Origin: Pseudobacter ginsenosidimutans
GTDB taxonomy: Bacteria > Bacteroidota > Bacteroidia > Chitinophagales > Chitinophagaceae
Reading direction: 5' to 3'
Length of the DNA stretch: 64,000 bases
Assembly (NCBI RefSeq): GCF_007970185.1
Contig: NZ_CP042431.1
Span: forward strand, 7,051,342 to 7,115,341
Each line of letters starts with the position of its first letter. Position 1 is the stretch's first letter. A program made the translations under genes and the position numbers. The notes beneath the pieces are model-generated. The model was not told the origin of the DNA, did no database searches, and saw nothing but the letters and a program-made list of their open reading frames with translations. Below, piece after piece: positions 16,896 to 24,811 of this stretch.

Positions 16896-18428
16896 ATGAA
16901 AAGATCTGCTCTGTTCCTGATTTCCATTTTTGCCATTGCGCAGGGGTATGCACAAAACAAACCCATACCCAAAGAAGTACCAGCAGCGAAAGAGGAAAAA
17001 CAAGCCGCCTCTGCGCGCATACTCAATCCCGATCAATTTGTTGTTACGGAAAACGCTGTTACAGTAAAGGGCACACGAATCCCCTATCGCACCACTGCTG
17101 GGACCATTCCCGTTTGGGACGATGATGGCAAAGTGATCGCAGGCGTTTTCTACACTTATTATGAACGAAGCGATGTAAAGGATAAAACTGCAAGACCGCT
17201 GGTGATCTCATTCAATGGCGGCCCCGGCTCCGCTTCAGTATGGATGCATATTGCGTATACTGGTCCCCGTTTGCTCAATATCGATGATGAAGGATACCCT
17301 GTTCAGCCTTATGGCTACAAGGAGAACCCCTACTCCATCCTGGACGTTGCAGATATCGTATACGTAGATCCCGTGAATACAGGATTTTCGAGAATAGTGG
17401 ACAAGAATACACCAGTCAGTAAGTTCTTCGGCACCCGCGCAGACATCAAGTACCTCGGCGAATGGATCAATACATTTGTAAATCGCAGCAACCGCTGGGC
17501 CAGTCCAAAATACCTGATCGGTGAAAGCTATGGAACTACAAGGGTATCCGGACTTGCCCTGGAACTGCAGAATACACACTGGATGTACCTCAATGGTGTG
17601 ATCCTGGTATCTCCCACTGAACTCGATATCGAGCGTTCAGGCCCCGTCAGCGGCGCCAACAGGCTGCCCTACTTCGCCGCCACCGCCTGGTATCATAAAA
17701 AACTGGAACCATCCCTTCAGCAGAAAGACCTTACAGACATGCTTCCGGAAGTGGAAGAATTCACTGTGAACGAACTGCTCCCCGCACTCTCCAAAGGTGG
17801 ATTTTTGGAAGAAGCGAAAAAGAAAGAACTGGCTAAAAAGATCGCCCGCTATTCCGGCATCTCCGAAAACGTGATCTACCGCAATAACCTGGTACTGCCT
17901 GTGAACCAGTTCTGGAAAGAGCTGCTGCGCGATAAAGGCTACACTGTAGGCCGGCTGGACAGTCGCTATCTCGGCGTAGACCGTAGCGATGGCAATGAAT
18001 CACCTGACTTCAATGCAGAGCTCACCAGCTGGCTCCACTCCTTCACTCCTCCCATCAATATGTACCTGAGAGATGAACTGAGATACAAGACAGATCTCAA
18101 ATACAATATGTTCGGACCGGTTCATCCCTGGGACAGAACGCAGGACCGTACCGGCGAAAACCTCCGCCAGGCAATGGCACAGAACCCCTGGCTCAAAGTG
18201 ATGATCCAGAGCGGTTATTACGATGGCGCCTGTGATTATTTCAACGCCAAATACAGCATGTGGAATATCGATCCCAGCGGTAAACTGAAAGACAGGCTCA
18301 GCTTTGTTGGCTATCGCAGCGGACATATGATGTACCTCCGCAAGGCAGACCTGGAAACTTCGAATGAGGATATACGTAAGTTCATCAGGGCCTCGCTTCC
18401 AAAACCCGGTGAGCCGGCAAAATATTAA
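16896..18428 (+). CDS. Peptidase S10 (serine carboxypeptidase-like), exported
   Basis: A 510-residue protein started at the ATG at 16896, which has ACGGAGAA just before it and a signal peptide after it (MKRSALFLISIFAIAQGYAQ). Family S10 marks are NGGPGSAS (108-114), YVDPVNTGFSR, nucleophile S211 in GESYG, an aspartate near 443 (SGYYDGACDY) and H477 in RSGHMMYL, so the catalytic triad appears complete. These enzymes release C-terminal amino acids at acid pH; it is probably periplasmic or secreted. It is monocistronic and ends in a strong terminator. Confidence 0.92.
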   Translation: MKRSALFLISIFAIAQGYAQNKPIPKEVPAAKEEKQAASARILNPDQFVVTENAVTVKGTRIPYRTTAGTIPVWDDDGKVIAGVFYTYYERSDVKDKTARPLVISFNGGPGSASVWMHIAYTGPRLLNIDDEGYPVQPYGYKENPYSILDVADIVYVDPVNTGFSRIVDKNTPVSKFFGTRADIKYLGEWINTFVNRSNRWASPKYLIGESYGTTRVSGLALELQNTHWMYLNGVILVSPTELDIERSGPVSGANRLPYFAATAWYHKKLEPSLQQKDLTDMLPEVEEFTVNELLPALSKGGFLEEAKKKELAKKIARYSGISENVIYRNNLVLPVNQFWKELLRDKGYTVGRLDSRYLGVDRSDGNESPDFNAELTSWLHSFTPPINMYLRDELRYKTDLKYNMFGPVHPWDRTQDRTGENLRQAMAQNPWLKVMIQSGYYDGACDYFNAKYSMWNIDPSGKLKDRLSFVGYRSGHMMYLRKADLETSNEDIRKFIRASLPKPGEPAKY

Positions 18429-18442
18429 CAGACTGCAAACTC

Positions 18443-18489
18443 AAAGAGAAAGGGTGTCTCCGCATTTTGCCGGGACACCCTTTCTCTTT
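18443..18489. terminator. Strong bidirectional terminator
   Basis: A perfect 16-bp inverted repeat (18443-18458 with 18474-18489) around a 15-nt loop. The outer AAAGAGAAAGG/CCTTTCTCTTT pairs provide the A and T tracts for both strands. It separates the convergent S10 peptidase and the lipoprotein at 18508. Confidence 0.85.
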
Positions 18490-18507
18490 ATGATCAGGTA
18501 CCGAAGT

Positions 18508-19344
18508 CTAGTAATATGTGTACAGGTAATCAGGATCAGTGAATACTGGGAAACCGAGAACAGTCATCAGGCTGCTCTCCGGGTAACAGTTTGTATTGTA
18601 AGTGTATTTCAGTCCTGATGTGATGTCTGCACCAAGACCTGTATGGTCCTGCCAGCGCTGGTCCGTATAGTTATTGTTGCCCCAGTAGCGGAAGATGCCA
18701 TAGGCATCATCCAGGTAGAACATGTAAGGAGCAAGGTCTTTGAAAGGGTTCTTACGATCATCCCTTTTATAGGTATAGGTTGATTCTTTTTTGAAAGCGC
18801 TGCCATCGTACCAGTATTCTTCACCTCCTGTGATATTGTTGCCGGCATCGGTTTGCAGGTCCCAGTAGAAGTAAATTTCCGTTGGAGTATTGTAGCGTTC
18901 CAGTTTTACCAGTTTATCGTTATTGTACCGGAGTCTGATGCCAAAGCCGTCGTCGTTCTTCAGGTGCATGGAATCAACGCGCCCTGCCGCATCGTAACGG
19001 AACACAACTGTATCATATACATCTCCTGTTTCATTGAAAAGCAGTTCGCCTTCAACGATCTTTCCTCCGGAGTAGATCATATTGATGGTCCTGTATTCAG
19101 TGAGCGGTTCGTTGATCTTGATGGAATTGATGGAGCCATCGGTATTCCAGGTGGCTTCCACGTAAGAATCTGATTCGGCGGTGAACTGTATTCTTTTGAT
19201 CTTCTGTACAATATCGTTGCAATTGCCATTGACGCCGCCGGAACCGGGATTGCCGGTACCATCGGTGGTATCGATACTTTTTTCTTTTGAACAGGAAGAT
19301 AAGGCAACCAGGGCGGATAAGACCAATACGGAGAGGGATCGCAT
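18508..19344 (-). CDS. Lipoprotein of unknown function with YD-like strands
   Basis: A 278-residue lipoprotein (VLSALVALSSC, Cys18). After a Gly/Asn-rich linker come repeated beta-strand units such as NTDGSINSIKIN, YSGGKIVEGELLFNETG and RYDAAGRVDSMHL. These resemble the YD/RHS-like sheets found in DUF4595-type Bacteroidota lipoproteins. No enzyme motif is visible. It is transcribed alone, convergent with the carboxypeptidase. Confidence 0.65.
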   Translation of the reverse strand: MRSLSVLVLSALVALSSCSKEKSIDTTDGTGNPGSGGVNGNCNDIVQKIKRIQFTAESDSYVEATWNTDGSINSIKINEPLTEYRTINMIYSGGKIVEGELLFNETGDVYDTVVFRYDAAGRVDSMHLKNDDGFGIRLRYNNDKLVKLERYNTPTEIYFYWDLQTDAGNNITGGEEYWYDGSAFKKESTYTYKRDDRKNPFKDLAPYMFYLDDAYGIFRYWGNNNYTDQRWQDHTGLGADITSGLKYTYNTNCYPESSLMTVLGFPVFTDPDYLYTYY

Positions 19345-19477
19345 AATGATGGGGTTTATAATCGGGCTGTAAAATAGAGAAAAAATAGAAAAGGAGACTC
19401 TCTATTGTTAAGCAAGATGTAAAAAGGACTAACGCCTTCCGGGCTGCTCCGGCCCTTCTTACCTTTAAAATAAAAAT

Positions 19478-20167
19478 ATGAAAGCCCTGATCTTACTCGC
19501 CTTCATGCTTCCTGTGATTGGTTATGCCCAAAGCAGGAGCCTTGCACAGTTCGTGACCTGGCAGCCGAAGCCAGGCTTGGAAAAGCAGTTCGAAGAAGGA
19601 TACAAGCGGCACCTGGACTGGCATGCAAAGGCCGGTGATACCTGGAACTGGTACGGATGGTTCTTCGTTTCCGGACCACGGGCAGGGCAGTTCATGGATG
19701 CCACCATCGATCATGCCTGGGGAGATTTCGATAATCCGGTGGATCCTGCCGGAGACCATGCAGACAATGAGCAGAACACCGTTCCCTATGCCAATTTCAT
19801 TGGAGCCGCCAAACTCAATGCAGTAACATCCCTCAGCCGTCCCGGCCAATACGGCCTGCGGTCGAAATACATGAAGATGATCACCCTGCAGGTGCTGAAT
19901 GAATACTCAGCCACCTGGCGCATCCGTAACCTGCGCAACAGGGTGGAAGATAAAAAAGGGATCAATTTTTTCGTCACCTATAAAACGATCGACGGCGGAA
20001 GGATGGACCATTGGTATATACTGATCGGGGCAGATAACTGGGCAGACTTTGAAGCCTGTGCGGATGCAGGTGATAAACTCCTGGATTCCGGCGTATTCAA
20101 ATCCATTACTTCGGAAACCCTTCTCTACCGCCACGACCTCAGCCGTTTCCCTGCAGAGAAACAATGA
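19478..20167 (+). CDS. Exported protein of unknown function
   Basis: A 229-residue protein with a clear signal peptide (MKALILLAFMLPVIGYAQ). The mature part is rich in Trp and Tyr (WHAKAGDTWNWYGWFFVSG). It looks like two related halves, one starting LAQFVTWQPKPGLEKQFEEG and the other INFFVTYKTIDGGRMDHWY, possibly two dimeric alpha/beta-barrel modules. No known family is recognised. TACCTTTA at 19460-19467 is a near -7 box only about ten bases upstream, which implies a very short leader. Confidence 0.65.
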   Translation: MKALILLAFMLPVIGYAQSRSLAQFVTWQPKPGLEKQFEEGYKRHLDWHAKAGDTWNWYGWFFVSGPRAGQFMDATIDHAWGDFDNPVDPAGDHADNEQNTVPYANFIGAAKLNAVTSLSRPGQYGLRSKYMKMITLQVLNEYSATWRIRNLRNRVEDKKGINFFVTYKTIDGGRMDHWYILIGADNWADFEACADAGDKLLDSGVFKSITSETLLYRHDLSRFPAEKQ

Positions 20168-20189
20168 TCCGATTCATGTGCAAATAAAA

Positions 20190-20221
20190 AAAGCCTGTAA
20201 AGCGTAAGCTCTACAGGCTTT
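20190..20221. terminator. Bidirectional terminator
   Basis: AAAGCCTGTA (20190-20199) pairs with TACAGGCTTT (20212-20221), with an inner AGC-GTAA-GCT stem. The A and T tracts serve both the exported-protein gene and the convergent response regulator. Confidence 0.85.
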
Positions 20222-20241
20222 ATGCTGATGAAAGACAATCC

Positions 20242-20943
20242 CTACAGAAAGGCGGAAGCCATATGGTGATTCGCATCTTCTTCGGGTGAATGAAGACGGA
20301 TGATCTTACGCGAAATAGCGTATTTCAACAATCCCACAGTGCTGCGAACACCCAGTTTCTCCTTCATATCCTGGCGGATCTTTTCGATACTCCGCACACT
20401 CAGGAAAAGATGGTCTGCAATTTCTTTATTGCTCTTTTCTTCCCAGAGCAGTTGCAGCACTTCCCGCTCACGATCGTTCAAGGGAATTTCCGCGACCCCG
20501 CTCTTTTTGAAATTGTTCTGCTTGTTCCAGTACATCGCTTCGGTGAACAGCCGGCTGCGGAAGATCCGCTGCTCGGAAAGGGCAACAATGGCCTGGATCA
20601 GTTCTTCAGGCTCATCCGTTTTACTGAGGATGCCTGCAACGCCTGCATCCAGGAGGCCACTCAGCAGCTCCATATCGGTACACATACTCAGTACCAGGAT
20701 CCTGATCTCGGGATACTCGGACTGGATGATCTTCACGGCATCGTTGCCGAAAAGTTTTGGCATGAACAAGTCCATGATGAGGATATCAACATGCTCCTGT
20801 TTCAGCTTTTCCAATAAATCCGGGATGTCTGGTGATTGTACTACTACCTGAACGTTTTCCTGGGAGGATAAAAAATTGTTGAGCGTTTTCCGGAATAAGG
20901 TGTGATCATCAACAATAGCAACATTTGTTAACTTGGATAGCAT
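20242..20943 (-). CDS. NarL/FixJ-type response regulator
   Basis: A 233-residue regulator started at the ATG at 20943 (MLSKLTNVAIVDDH); upstream in-frame starts would add a segment before the receiver's first strand. The receiver has acidic residues V-D-D-H at 11-14, phospho-acceptor D58 (ILIMDLFMP) and a lysine in ILSKTDEP. A LuxR/GerE DNA-binding domain covers about 165-225 (LNDREREVLQLLWEEKSNKE). No partner kinase is adjacent, so it is an orphan regulator. Confidence 0.9.
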   Translation of the reverse strand: MLSKLTNVAIVDDHTLFRKTLNNFLSSQENVQVVVQSPDIPDLLEKLKQEHVDILIMDLFMPKLFGNDAVKIIQSEYPEIRILVLSMCTDMELLSGLLDAGVAGILSKTDEPEELIQAIVALSEQRIFRSRLFTEAMYWNKQNNFKKSGVAEIPLNDREREVLQLLWEEKSNKEIADHLFLSVRSIEKIRQDMKEKLGVRSTVGLLKYAISRKIIRLHSPEEDANHHMASAFL

Positions 20944-21352
20944 AAGGTTATAGTTATAAGGTTTTACAGCCGCAATAATTCTTCGGTTACACAAGGCAGT
21001 TTTAAAACCTGTCAGTAACGAGAAATAAATTTAAGGAAAAATTCAGCATGAAATTCAGGGGAAAAAGCCCTTCCAATGGGGTTTTTACACTGTTCGTTGT
21101 AAATAAACGCTTTAGTGCATGCGAGATTTTTTATTAAGTTAAAATCCTATTAATCTATCCTAAGTGTTCCTGCTTATTTACGCCAGCTCTTTCATCTGAA
21201 GCGGCCGGCCAAAAATAATTTCGTACCTTTGTGGTCCTTCCACAAACAGCTAACAGTACCTACTCTCAATTTTCTACCTTATCCGCAGCTCCGGAGCCGG
21301 TCAGCGAAACAAACGACAGGAAATGTATTGATAACATCTAAATTTCAGGACT
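20944..21352. other. Divergent intergenic region
   Basis: About 410 bp upstream of both the response regulator and the SDR gene. It is A/T-rich between about 21040 and 21180. TACCTTTG at 21224-21231 is a perfect -7 element for the SDR transcript, giving a leader of about 115 nt. I see no gene or structured RNA here that I can defend. Confidence 0.5.
21224..21231 (+). promoter_or_regulatory. -7 promoter element of the SDR gene
   Basis: TACCTTTG matches TAnnTTTG exactly. The expected -33 TTTG is not present at a 19-bp spacing. The predicted start near 21238 leaves about 115 nt of untranslated leader. Confidence 0.5.
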
Positions 21353-22117
21353 ATGAAAAGACTGGAAAACAAGGTTGCCGTCATTACCGGCGGAGCCGGC
21401 AGCATCGGAAAGATCACAGCTCAGTTATTTTTGAACGAAGGGGCCAAAGTGTTTCTCGTAGACATCAGTGAGGACGCACTGAAAAAAACAGCCGATGAGC
21501 TTGGCGGAGGAAAAAACCTCGCCTATGCCGCAGCAGACGTGACCAAATCAGCCGATGTGGAAAGATATGCCGCAGAAGCGGAAAAGAAATTCGGAAAGAT
21601 CGATGTATTCTTCAACAACGCAGGTATTGAAGGCGTAGTAAAACCCATTACCGATTACCCTGAAGACGTATTTGATAAAGTGATAGCCGTGAATGTGAAA
21701 GGCGCCTGGCTGGGTATCAAGTATGTACTTCCCCGTATGAAAGATGGTGGCAGCATCATCAACACTTCTTCTGTGGCCGGTATCAACGGCAGCCCGGACG
21801 TAAGCGCGTATATCACCAGCAAACACGCTGTGGTAGGCATCATGAGGGCGATTGCAGTGGAAGCCGCTCCCCGTCGGATCCGCGTGAACTCCGTTCACCC
21901 TTCACCTGTAGACAACAGGATGATGCGTTCCCTCGAAGAAGGCTTTGCACCAGGCCATGGAGAGGAAGCCAAAAAGAACCTCGAAAAAACAATCCCGCTC
22001 GGCCGTTACGCCCAGCCTAAGGAAATTGCAGAACTGGTACTCTTCCTGGCAAGCGATGAAAGCAAATTCATCACCGGCACCACGCAGGTGATAGATGGCG
22101 GGCTCAGCGTATTGTAA
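21353..22117 (+). CDS. Short-chain dehydrogenase/reductase (SDR)
   Basis: A 254-residue classical SDR. The cofactor motif TGGAGSIG lies at about 12-19, NNAG near 90, an active-site serine in NTSSVAG and YxxxK in YITSKHA; the C-terminus has the family's FITGTTQVIDGGLSVL. D37 (LVDIS) at the end of the second strand favours NAD(H). Members reduce or oxidise sugars, steroids or polyols; the substrate cannot be told. It is monocistronic between its own promoter and a terminator. Confidence 0.9.
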   Translation: MKRLENKVAVITGGAGSIGKITAQLFLNEGAKVFLVDISEDALKKTADELGGGKNLAYAAADVTKSADVERYAAEAEKKFGKIDVFFNNAGIEGVVKPITDYPEDVFDKVIAVNVKGAWLGIKYVLPRMKDGGSIINTSSVAGINGSPDVSAYITSKHAVVGIMRAIAVEAAPRRIRVNSVHPSPVDNRMMRSLEEGFAPGHGEEAKKNLEKTIPLGRYAQPKEIAELVLFLASDESKFITGTTQVIDGGLSVL

Positions 22118-22143
22118 TATTTGTAAATGTTCATTTTCATCGT

Positions 22144-22170
22144 AGCCCCTGGCTTTTGCCGGGGGCTTTT
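22144..22170 (+). terminator. Rho-independent terminator of the SDR gene
   Basis: AGCCCCTGGC (22144-22153) pairs with GCCGGGGGCT (22158-22167) over a TTTT loop, with one wobble pair, and is followed by a short T tract. It ends 30 bp before the next start codon. Confidence 0.75.
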
Positions 22171-22198
22171 CGTATCTTTTGGTTACCAAAACAACTAC

Positions 22199-23047
22199 AT
22201 GGCGAAAACTGTAAAAGTGAAAAAGGCAACAACTGTAAAAAAAACTGTTGCAAAGAAAACGCCGGCAAAAAGCCTCACTAAAAAAACAAAACCGAAAGCC
22301 ACGGCCGAAAAATCCTCCACCAGCAATAATGAATTCACCGCAAAAGCTTTCGTGAGCGAACTCAACAAACTACAATCGGACGAAGAACTGCGTAAGATCC
22401 AACGCTATTTCAAATCCGGCGAAGGAGAATATGGCGAAGGCGACCAGTTCATGGGCGTGAAAATGGGCAACCTGTTCAGTCTCGCCAAAACCTTTATCGA
22501 TATGCCACCGGACCAGCTGGAAATCCTCATGGAAAGCCCCATCCATGAGCACAGGGCCGGCGCCATGAGCATCATGGACAAACAGGGCCGCTCCAACAAG
22601 ACCAGCCCACGGCGACGTAAGGAACTGTACCAGCTCTATCTCCGGCGCCACGACCGTATCAACAACTGGGACCTGGTAGATCTTGCCGCTCAATATGTAG
22701 TAGGTCGTTACCTCGATGATCAACCGAAAAATGTCCTCTATAAACTCGCCGTCTCGAAAAATATCTGGGAACGAAGAACAGCCATTGTGGCCAGCGTTTA
22801 CTTTCTCCGGAAAAAACAAACAGACGATACATTCAGGATCGCGGAGATGATGGTGAACGATAAGGAAGATCTTATCCAAAAGGCCGCCGGTGGCTGGATC
22901 CGCGAAGCAGGCAAGCAGGACCCAAAAAGACTGATCGCTTTTCTCGACAAACACGCCGCTACCCTCCCCCGCACTTTCCTGCGTTACGCCATTGAAAAAC
23001 TGCCCGCCAAACAAAAAGAATACTACATGAAGCTGGGCAAGAAATAA
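22199..23047 (+). CDS. AlkD-like DNA alkylation repair protein
   Basis: A 282-residue protein started at the ATG at 22199 because the earlier in-frame start lies inside the upstream terminator. A Lys/Thr/Ala-rich N-terminal tail (about 1-45) precedes a HEAT-like superhelix. Family signatures include RINNWDLVDLAAQYVVG, NIWERRTAIVASVYFLR and DLIQKAAGGWIREAG, as in AlkC/AlkD. AlkD excises positively charged alkylated bases without flipping them. The basic tail is not part of classical AlkD and may add DNA affinity. Confidence 0.85.
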   Translation: MAKTVKVKKATTVKKTVAKKTPAKSLTKKTKPKATAEKSSTSNNEFTAKAFVSELNKLQSDEELRKIQRYFKSGEGEYGEGDQFMGVKMGNLFSLAKTFIDMPPDQLEILMESPIHEHRAGAMSIMDKQGRSNKTSPRRRKELYQLYLRRHDRINNWDLVDLAAQYVVGRYLDDQPKNVLYKLAVSKNIWERRTAIVASVYFLRKKQTDDTFRIAEMMVNDKEDLIQKAAGGWIREAGKQDPKRLIAFLDKHAATLPRTFLRYAIEKLPAKQKEYYMKLGKK

Positions 23048-23146
23048 GAGCGGCGCGGGAATTACTGTTTGCGAAGACCTTGTTCCGCAATTCGTAACGC
23101 AAATCCAAACAGACTGCTGAATTTTGCAGAACTTGCACCCGCGTCA

Positions 23147-24040
23147 ATGAATGTTATGGGAAGAAGAAAGAAGAAACAGGAAAATATTCCCCTGCATACT
23201 GCCGAGCTCGCTGATTCTGCCGGTTTCCGACTGGAGTATTTCGACCTGAGCTCCGAGTTCGATTCCTCCGCCGCACTGGAAGCGCACCGGGATGATCACT
23301 ATGTGTTCTATGTGCAGACCCAGGGGCATACCGAAGTGATACTCGACTTTGAAACCCTCCGCCTGGAAGGCATTGTAGCGGGTTATATCAGGCCCGGGCA
23401 GATCCATCATTATATTGGAAGGTACAGTGCCGGTTATTTCCTGGCTGCCGATCCTTCCGTGCTCGACCAGCATTCCCGCACTGTTCTCGAATACGAACCA
23501 GCCTGTCGTCAGATTGTGAGCCTCCGTGAAAATGATCCCATCCTCCAGTGCATGCACCTCTTGCTCGCCACCTGCCGGGAACCTGTGGTCCACCCGGTTC
23601 AATTGAATGCACAACTGGCCCTGGTAAAGGCTTTCACCAGCCTGATGGCTGCAACACTAACGCAGCAGTATAGCCGAAACAGTAAACCACAGAGCCGGGC
23701 AGACAATATCCTGGTGGAATTCAGAAAACTGGTGAAGCAACATTTCCTCATGGCCAAAAGCGCCGGCCAATACGCGCTGATGCTGAACATCTCCACCTCC
23801 TACCTCAATGAAGTTGTGAAACAACAGACCGGCTTCACCGCCAGTTACTGGATCCAGCAGGAAATATTGCTGGAAGCCAAGCGCCTGCTGGTACATACAG
23901 ACCTCAGCGCAAAAGAGATCGCCTACAGAACAGGTTACGATGATCCCACTTATTTCAGCAGGCTCTTCAAAAAAGTATCCGGCTGCTCTCCGCTGGACTT
24001 CCGTGCAAGGCACCACGAATTGTCCAATCAAAACCCATGA
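23147..24040 (+). CDS. AraC-family transcriptional regulator
   Basis: A 297-residue regulator when started at the ATG at 23147; ATG 23156 and a TTG at 23069 are alternatives. The N-terminal half is a cupin-type sensing domain (DDHYVFYVQTQGHTEVIL, GYIRPGQIHHYIG). The C-terminal ~100 residues hold two helix-turn-helix units (YALMLNISTSYLNEVVKQQT and AKEIAYRTGYDDPTYFSRLF). It lies about 50 bp upstream of the siderophore-interacting protein gene and probably controls it; what it senses is not known. Confidence 0.88.
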   Translation: MNVMGRRKKKQENIPLHTAELADSAGFRLEYFDLSSEFDSSAALEAHRDDHYVFYVQTQGHTEVILDFETLRLEGIVAGYIRPGQIHHYIGRYSAGYFLAADPSVLDQHSRTVLEYEPACRQIVSLRENDPILQCMHLLLATCREPVVHPVQLNAQLALVKAFTSLMAATLTQQYSRNSKPQSRADNILVEFRKLVKQHFLMAKSAGQYALMLNISTSYLNEVVKQQTGFTASYWIQQEILLEAKRLLVHTDLSAKEIAYRTGYDDPTYFSRLFKKVSGCSPLDFRARHHELSNQNP

Positions 24041-24094
24041 TCGTCTATTCCCCGGGGCCGCCATTGTTTGTTGCTTTGCATAAACAATAAACAA

Positions 24095-24784
24095 GTGGAA
24101 CAGGCAACAGGAATAAAATACAAACTCAGCGGACTGCTGGAATCCGCTCTGGCAAAGCGCGGAACGGTACTGTACGTACTGCGCCATTATGCAGGCATGT
24201 ACGAAGTGAGAGTACATCTTCCCGAAACGAAGATGGAAAGCTGGAACAAACCCCAACATATCAAATGCAAGGTGGCTGCGGGCCGTTACCGGGATTATAC
24301 GCCGGCAGTCTGGGACCCCATCACCAAAAGCTGCTCGCTCTTCATAGATACTTCGCATGAAGGCCCGGGCAGCGAGTGGGCAAGATCATTGAGGTCTGGT
24401 GATCCGCTGGTCTATCTCGGCATCGATTCCTATGGCAAAGCGCCGCTGGATACAGCAGAACAGGTCTACTTCGGAGATCCCAGCGCCATCGGTCATTTCT
24501 TTGCGCTGATGCAACTCACCAATGGCCTGGGAAAGATATCCGGGAGTATCATCGTGCAACACGAGCAACACCGGGAAGCATTCGAAGCCTCCTTCCCCAG
24601 CCTGAGCATCGATACCGTTTGCAGCACGGAAGCACTTGCGGCCAGCTCACCGCTGATCTCTGATGCGCCCGACAGGCAATTCTACCTGGCAGGAAATTCC
24701 ATGATGGTGCATTCACTCCGTAAACTGCTGAAGCAGCAGGGCGTTGCCGCACATAAGATACATGCACAGGGATTCTGGAAATAA
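24095..24784 (+). CDS. Siderophore-interacting FAD-binding protein
   Basis: A 229-residue flavoprotein if started at the GTG at 24095, which follows an A-rich stretch; a TTG at 24068 would add nine residues. The FAD-binding half has RYRDYTPAVWDP and TSHEGPGSEWA; the C-terminal half ends FYLAGNSMMVHSLRKLL and AHKIHAQGFWK as in the SIP/ViuB family. These proteins reduce ferric siderophores in the cytoplasm. It follows an AraC-type regulator, a common arrangement for iron-responsive genes. The start codon is uncertain; the family is not. Confidence 0.85.
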   Translation: MEQATGIKYKLSGLLESALAKRGTVLYVLRHYAGMYEVRVHLPETKMESWNKPQHIKCKVAAGRYRDYTPAVWDPITKSCSLFIDTSHEGPGSEWARSLRSGDPLVYLGIDSYGKAPLDTAEQVYFGDPSAIGHFFALMQLTNGLGKISGSIIVQHEQHREAFEASFPSLSIDTVCSTEALAASSPLISDAPDRQFYLAGNSMMVHSLRKLLKQQGVAAHKIHAQGFWK

Positions 24785-24811
24785 TAGAAAAATGAAAACC
24801 GGAAAAAATGC

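Noticed and set aside
21048-21137. 29-codon frame starting MKFRGKSPSNG in the intergenic region
   Set aside because: It is short, lacks any start signal and lies in an A/T-rich non-coding stretch.
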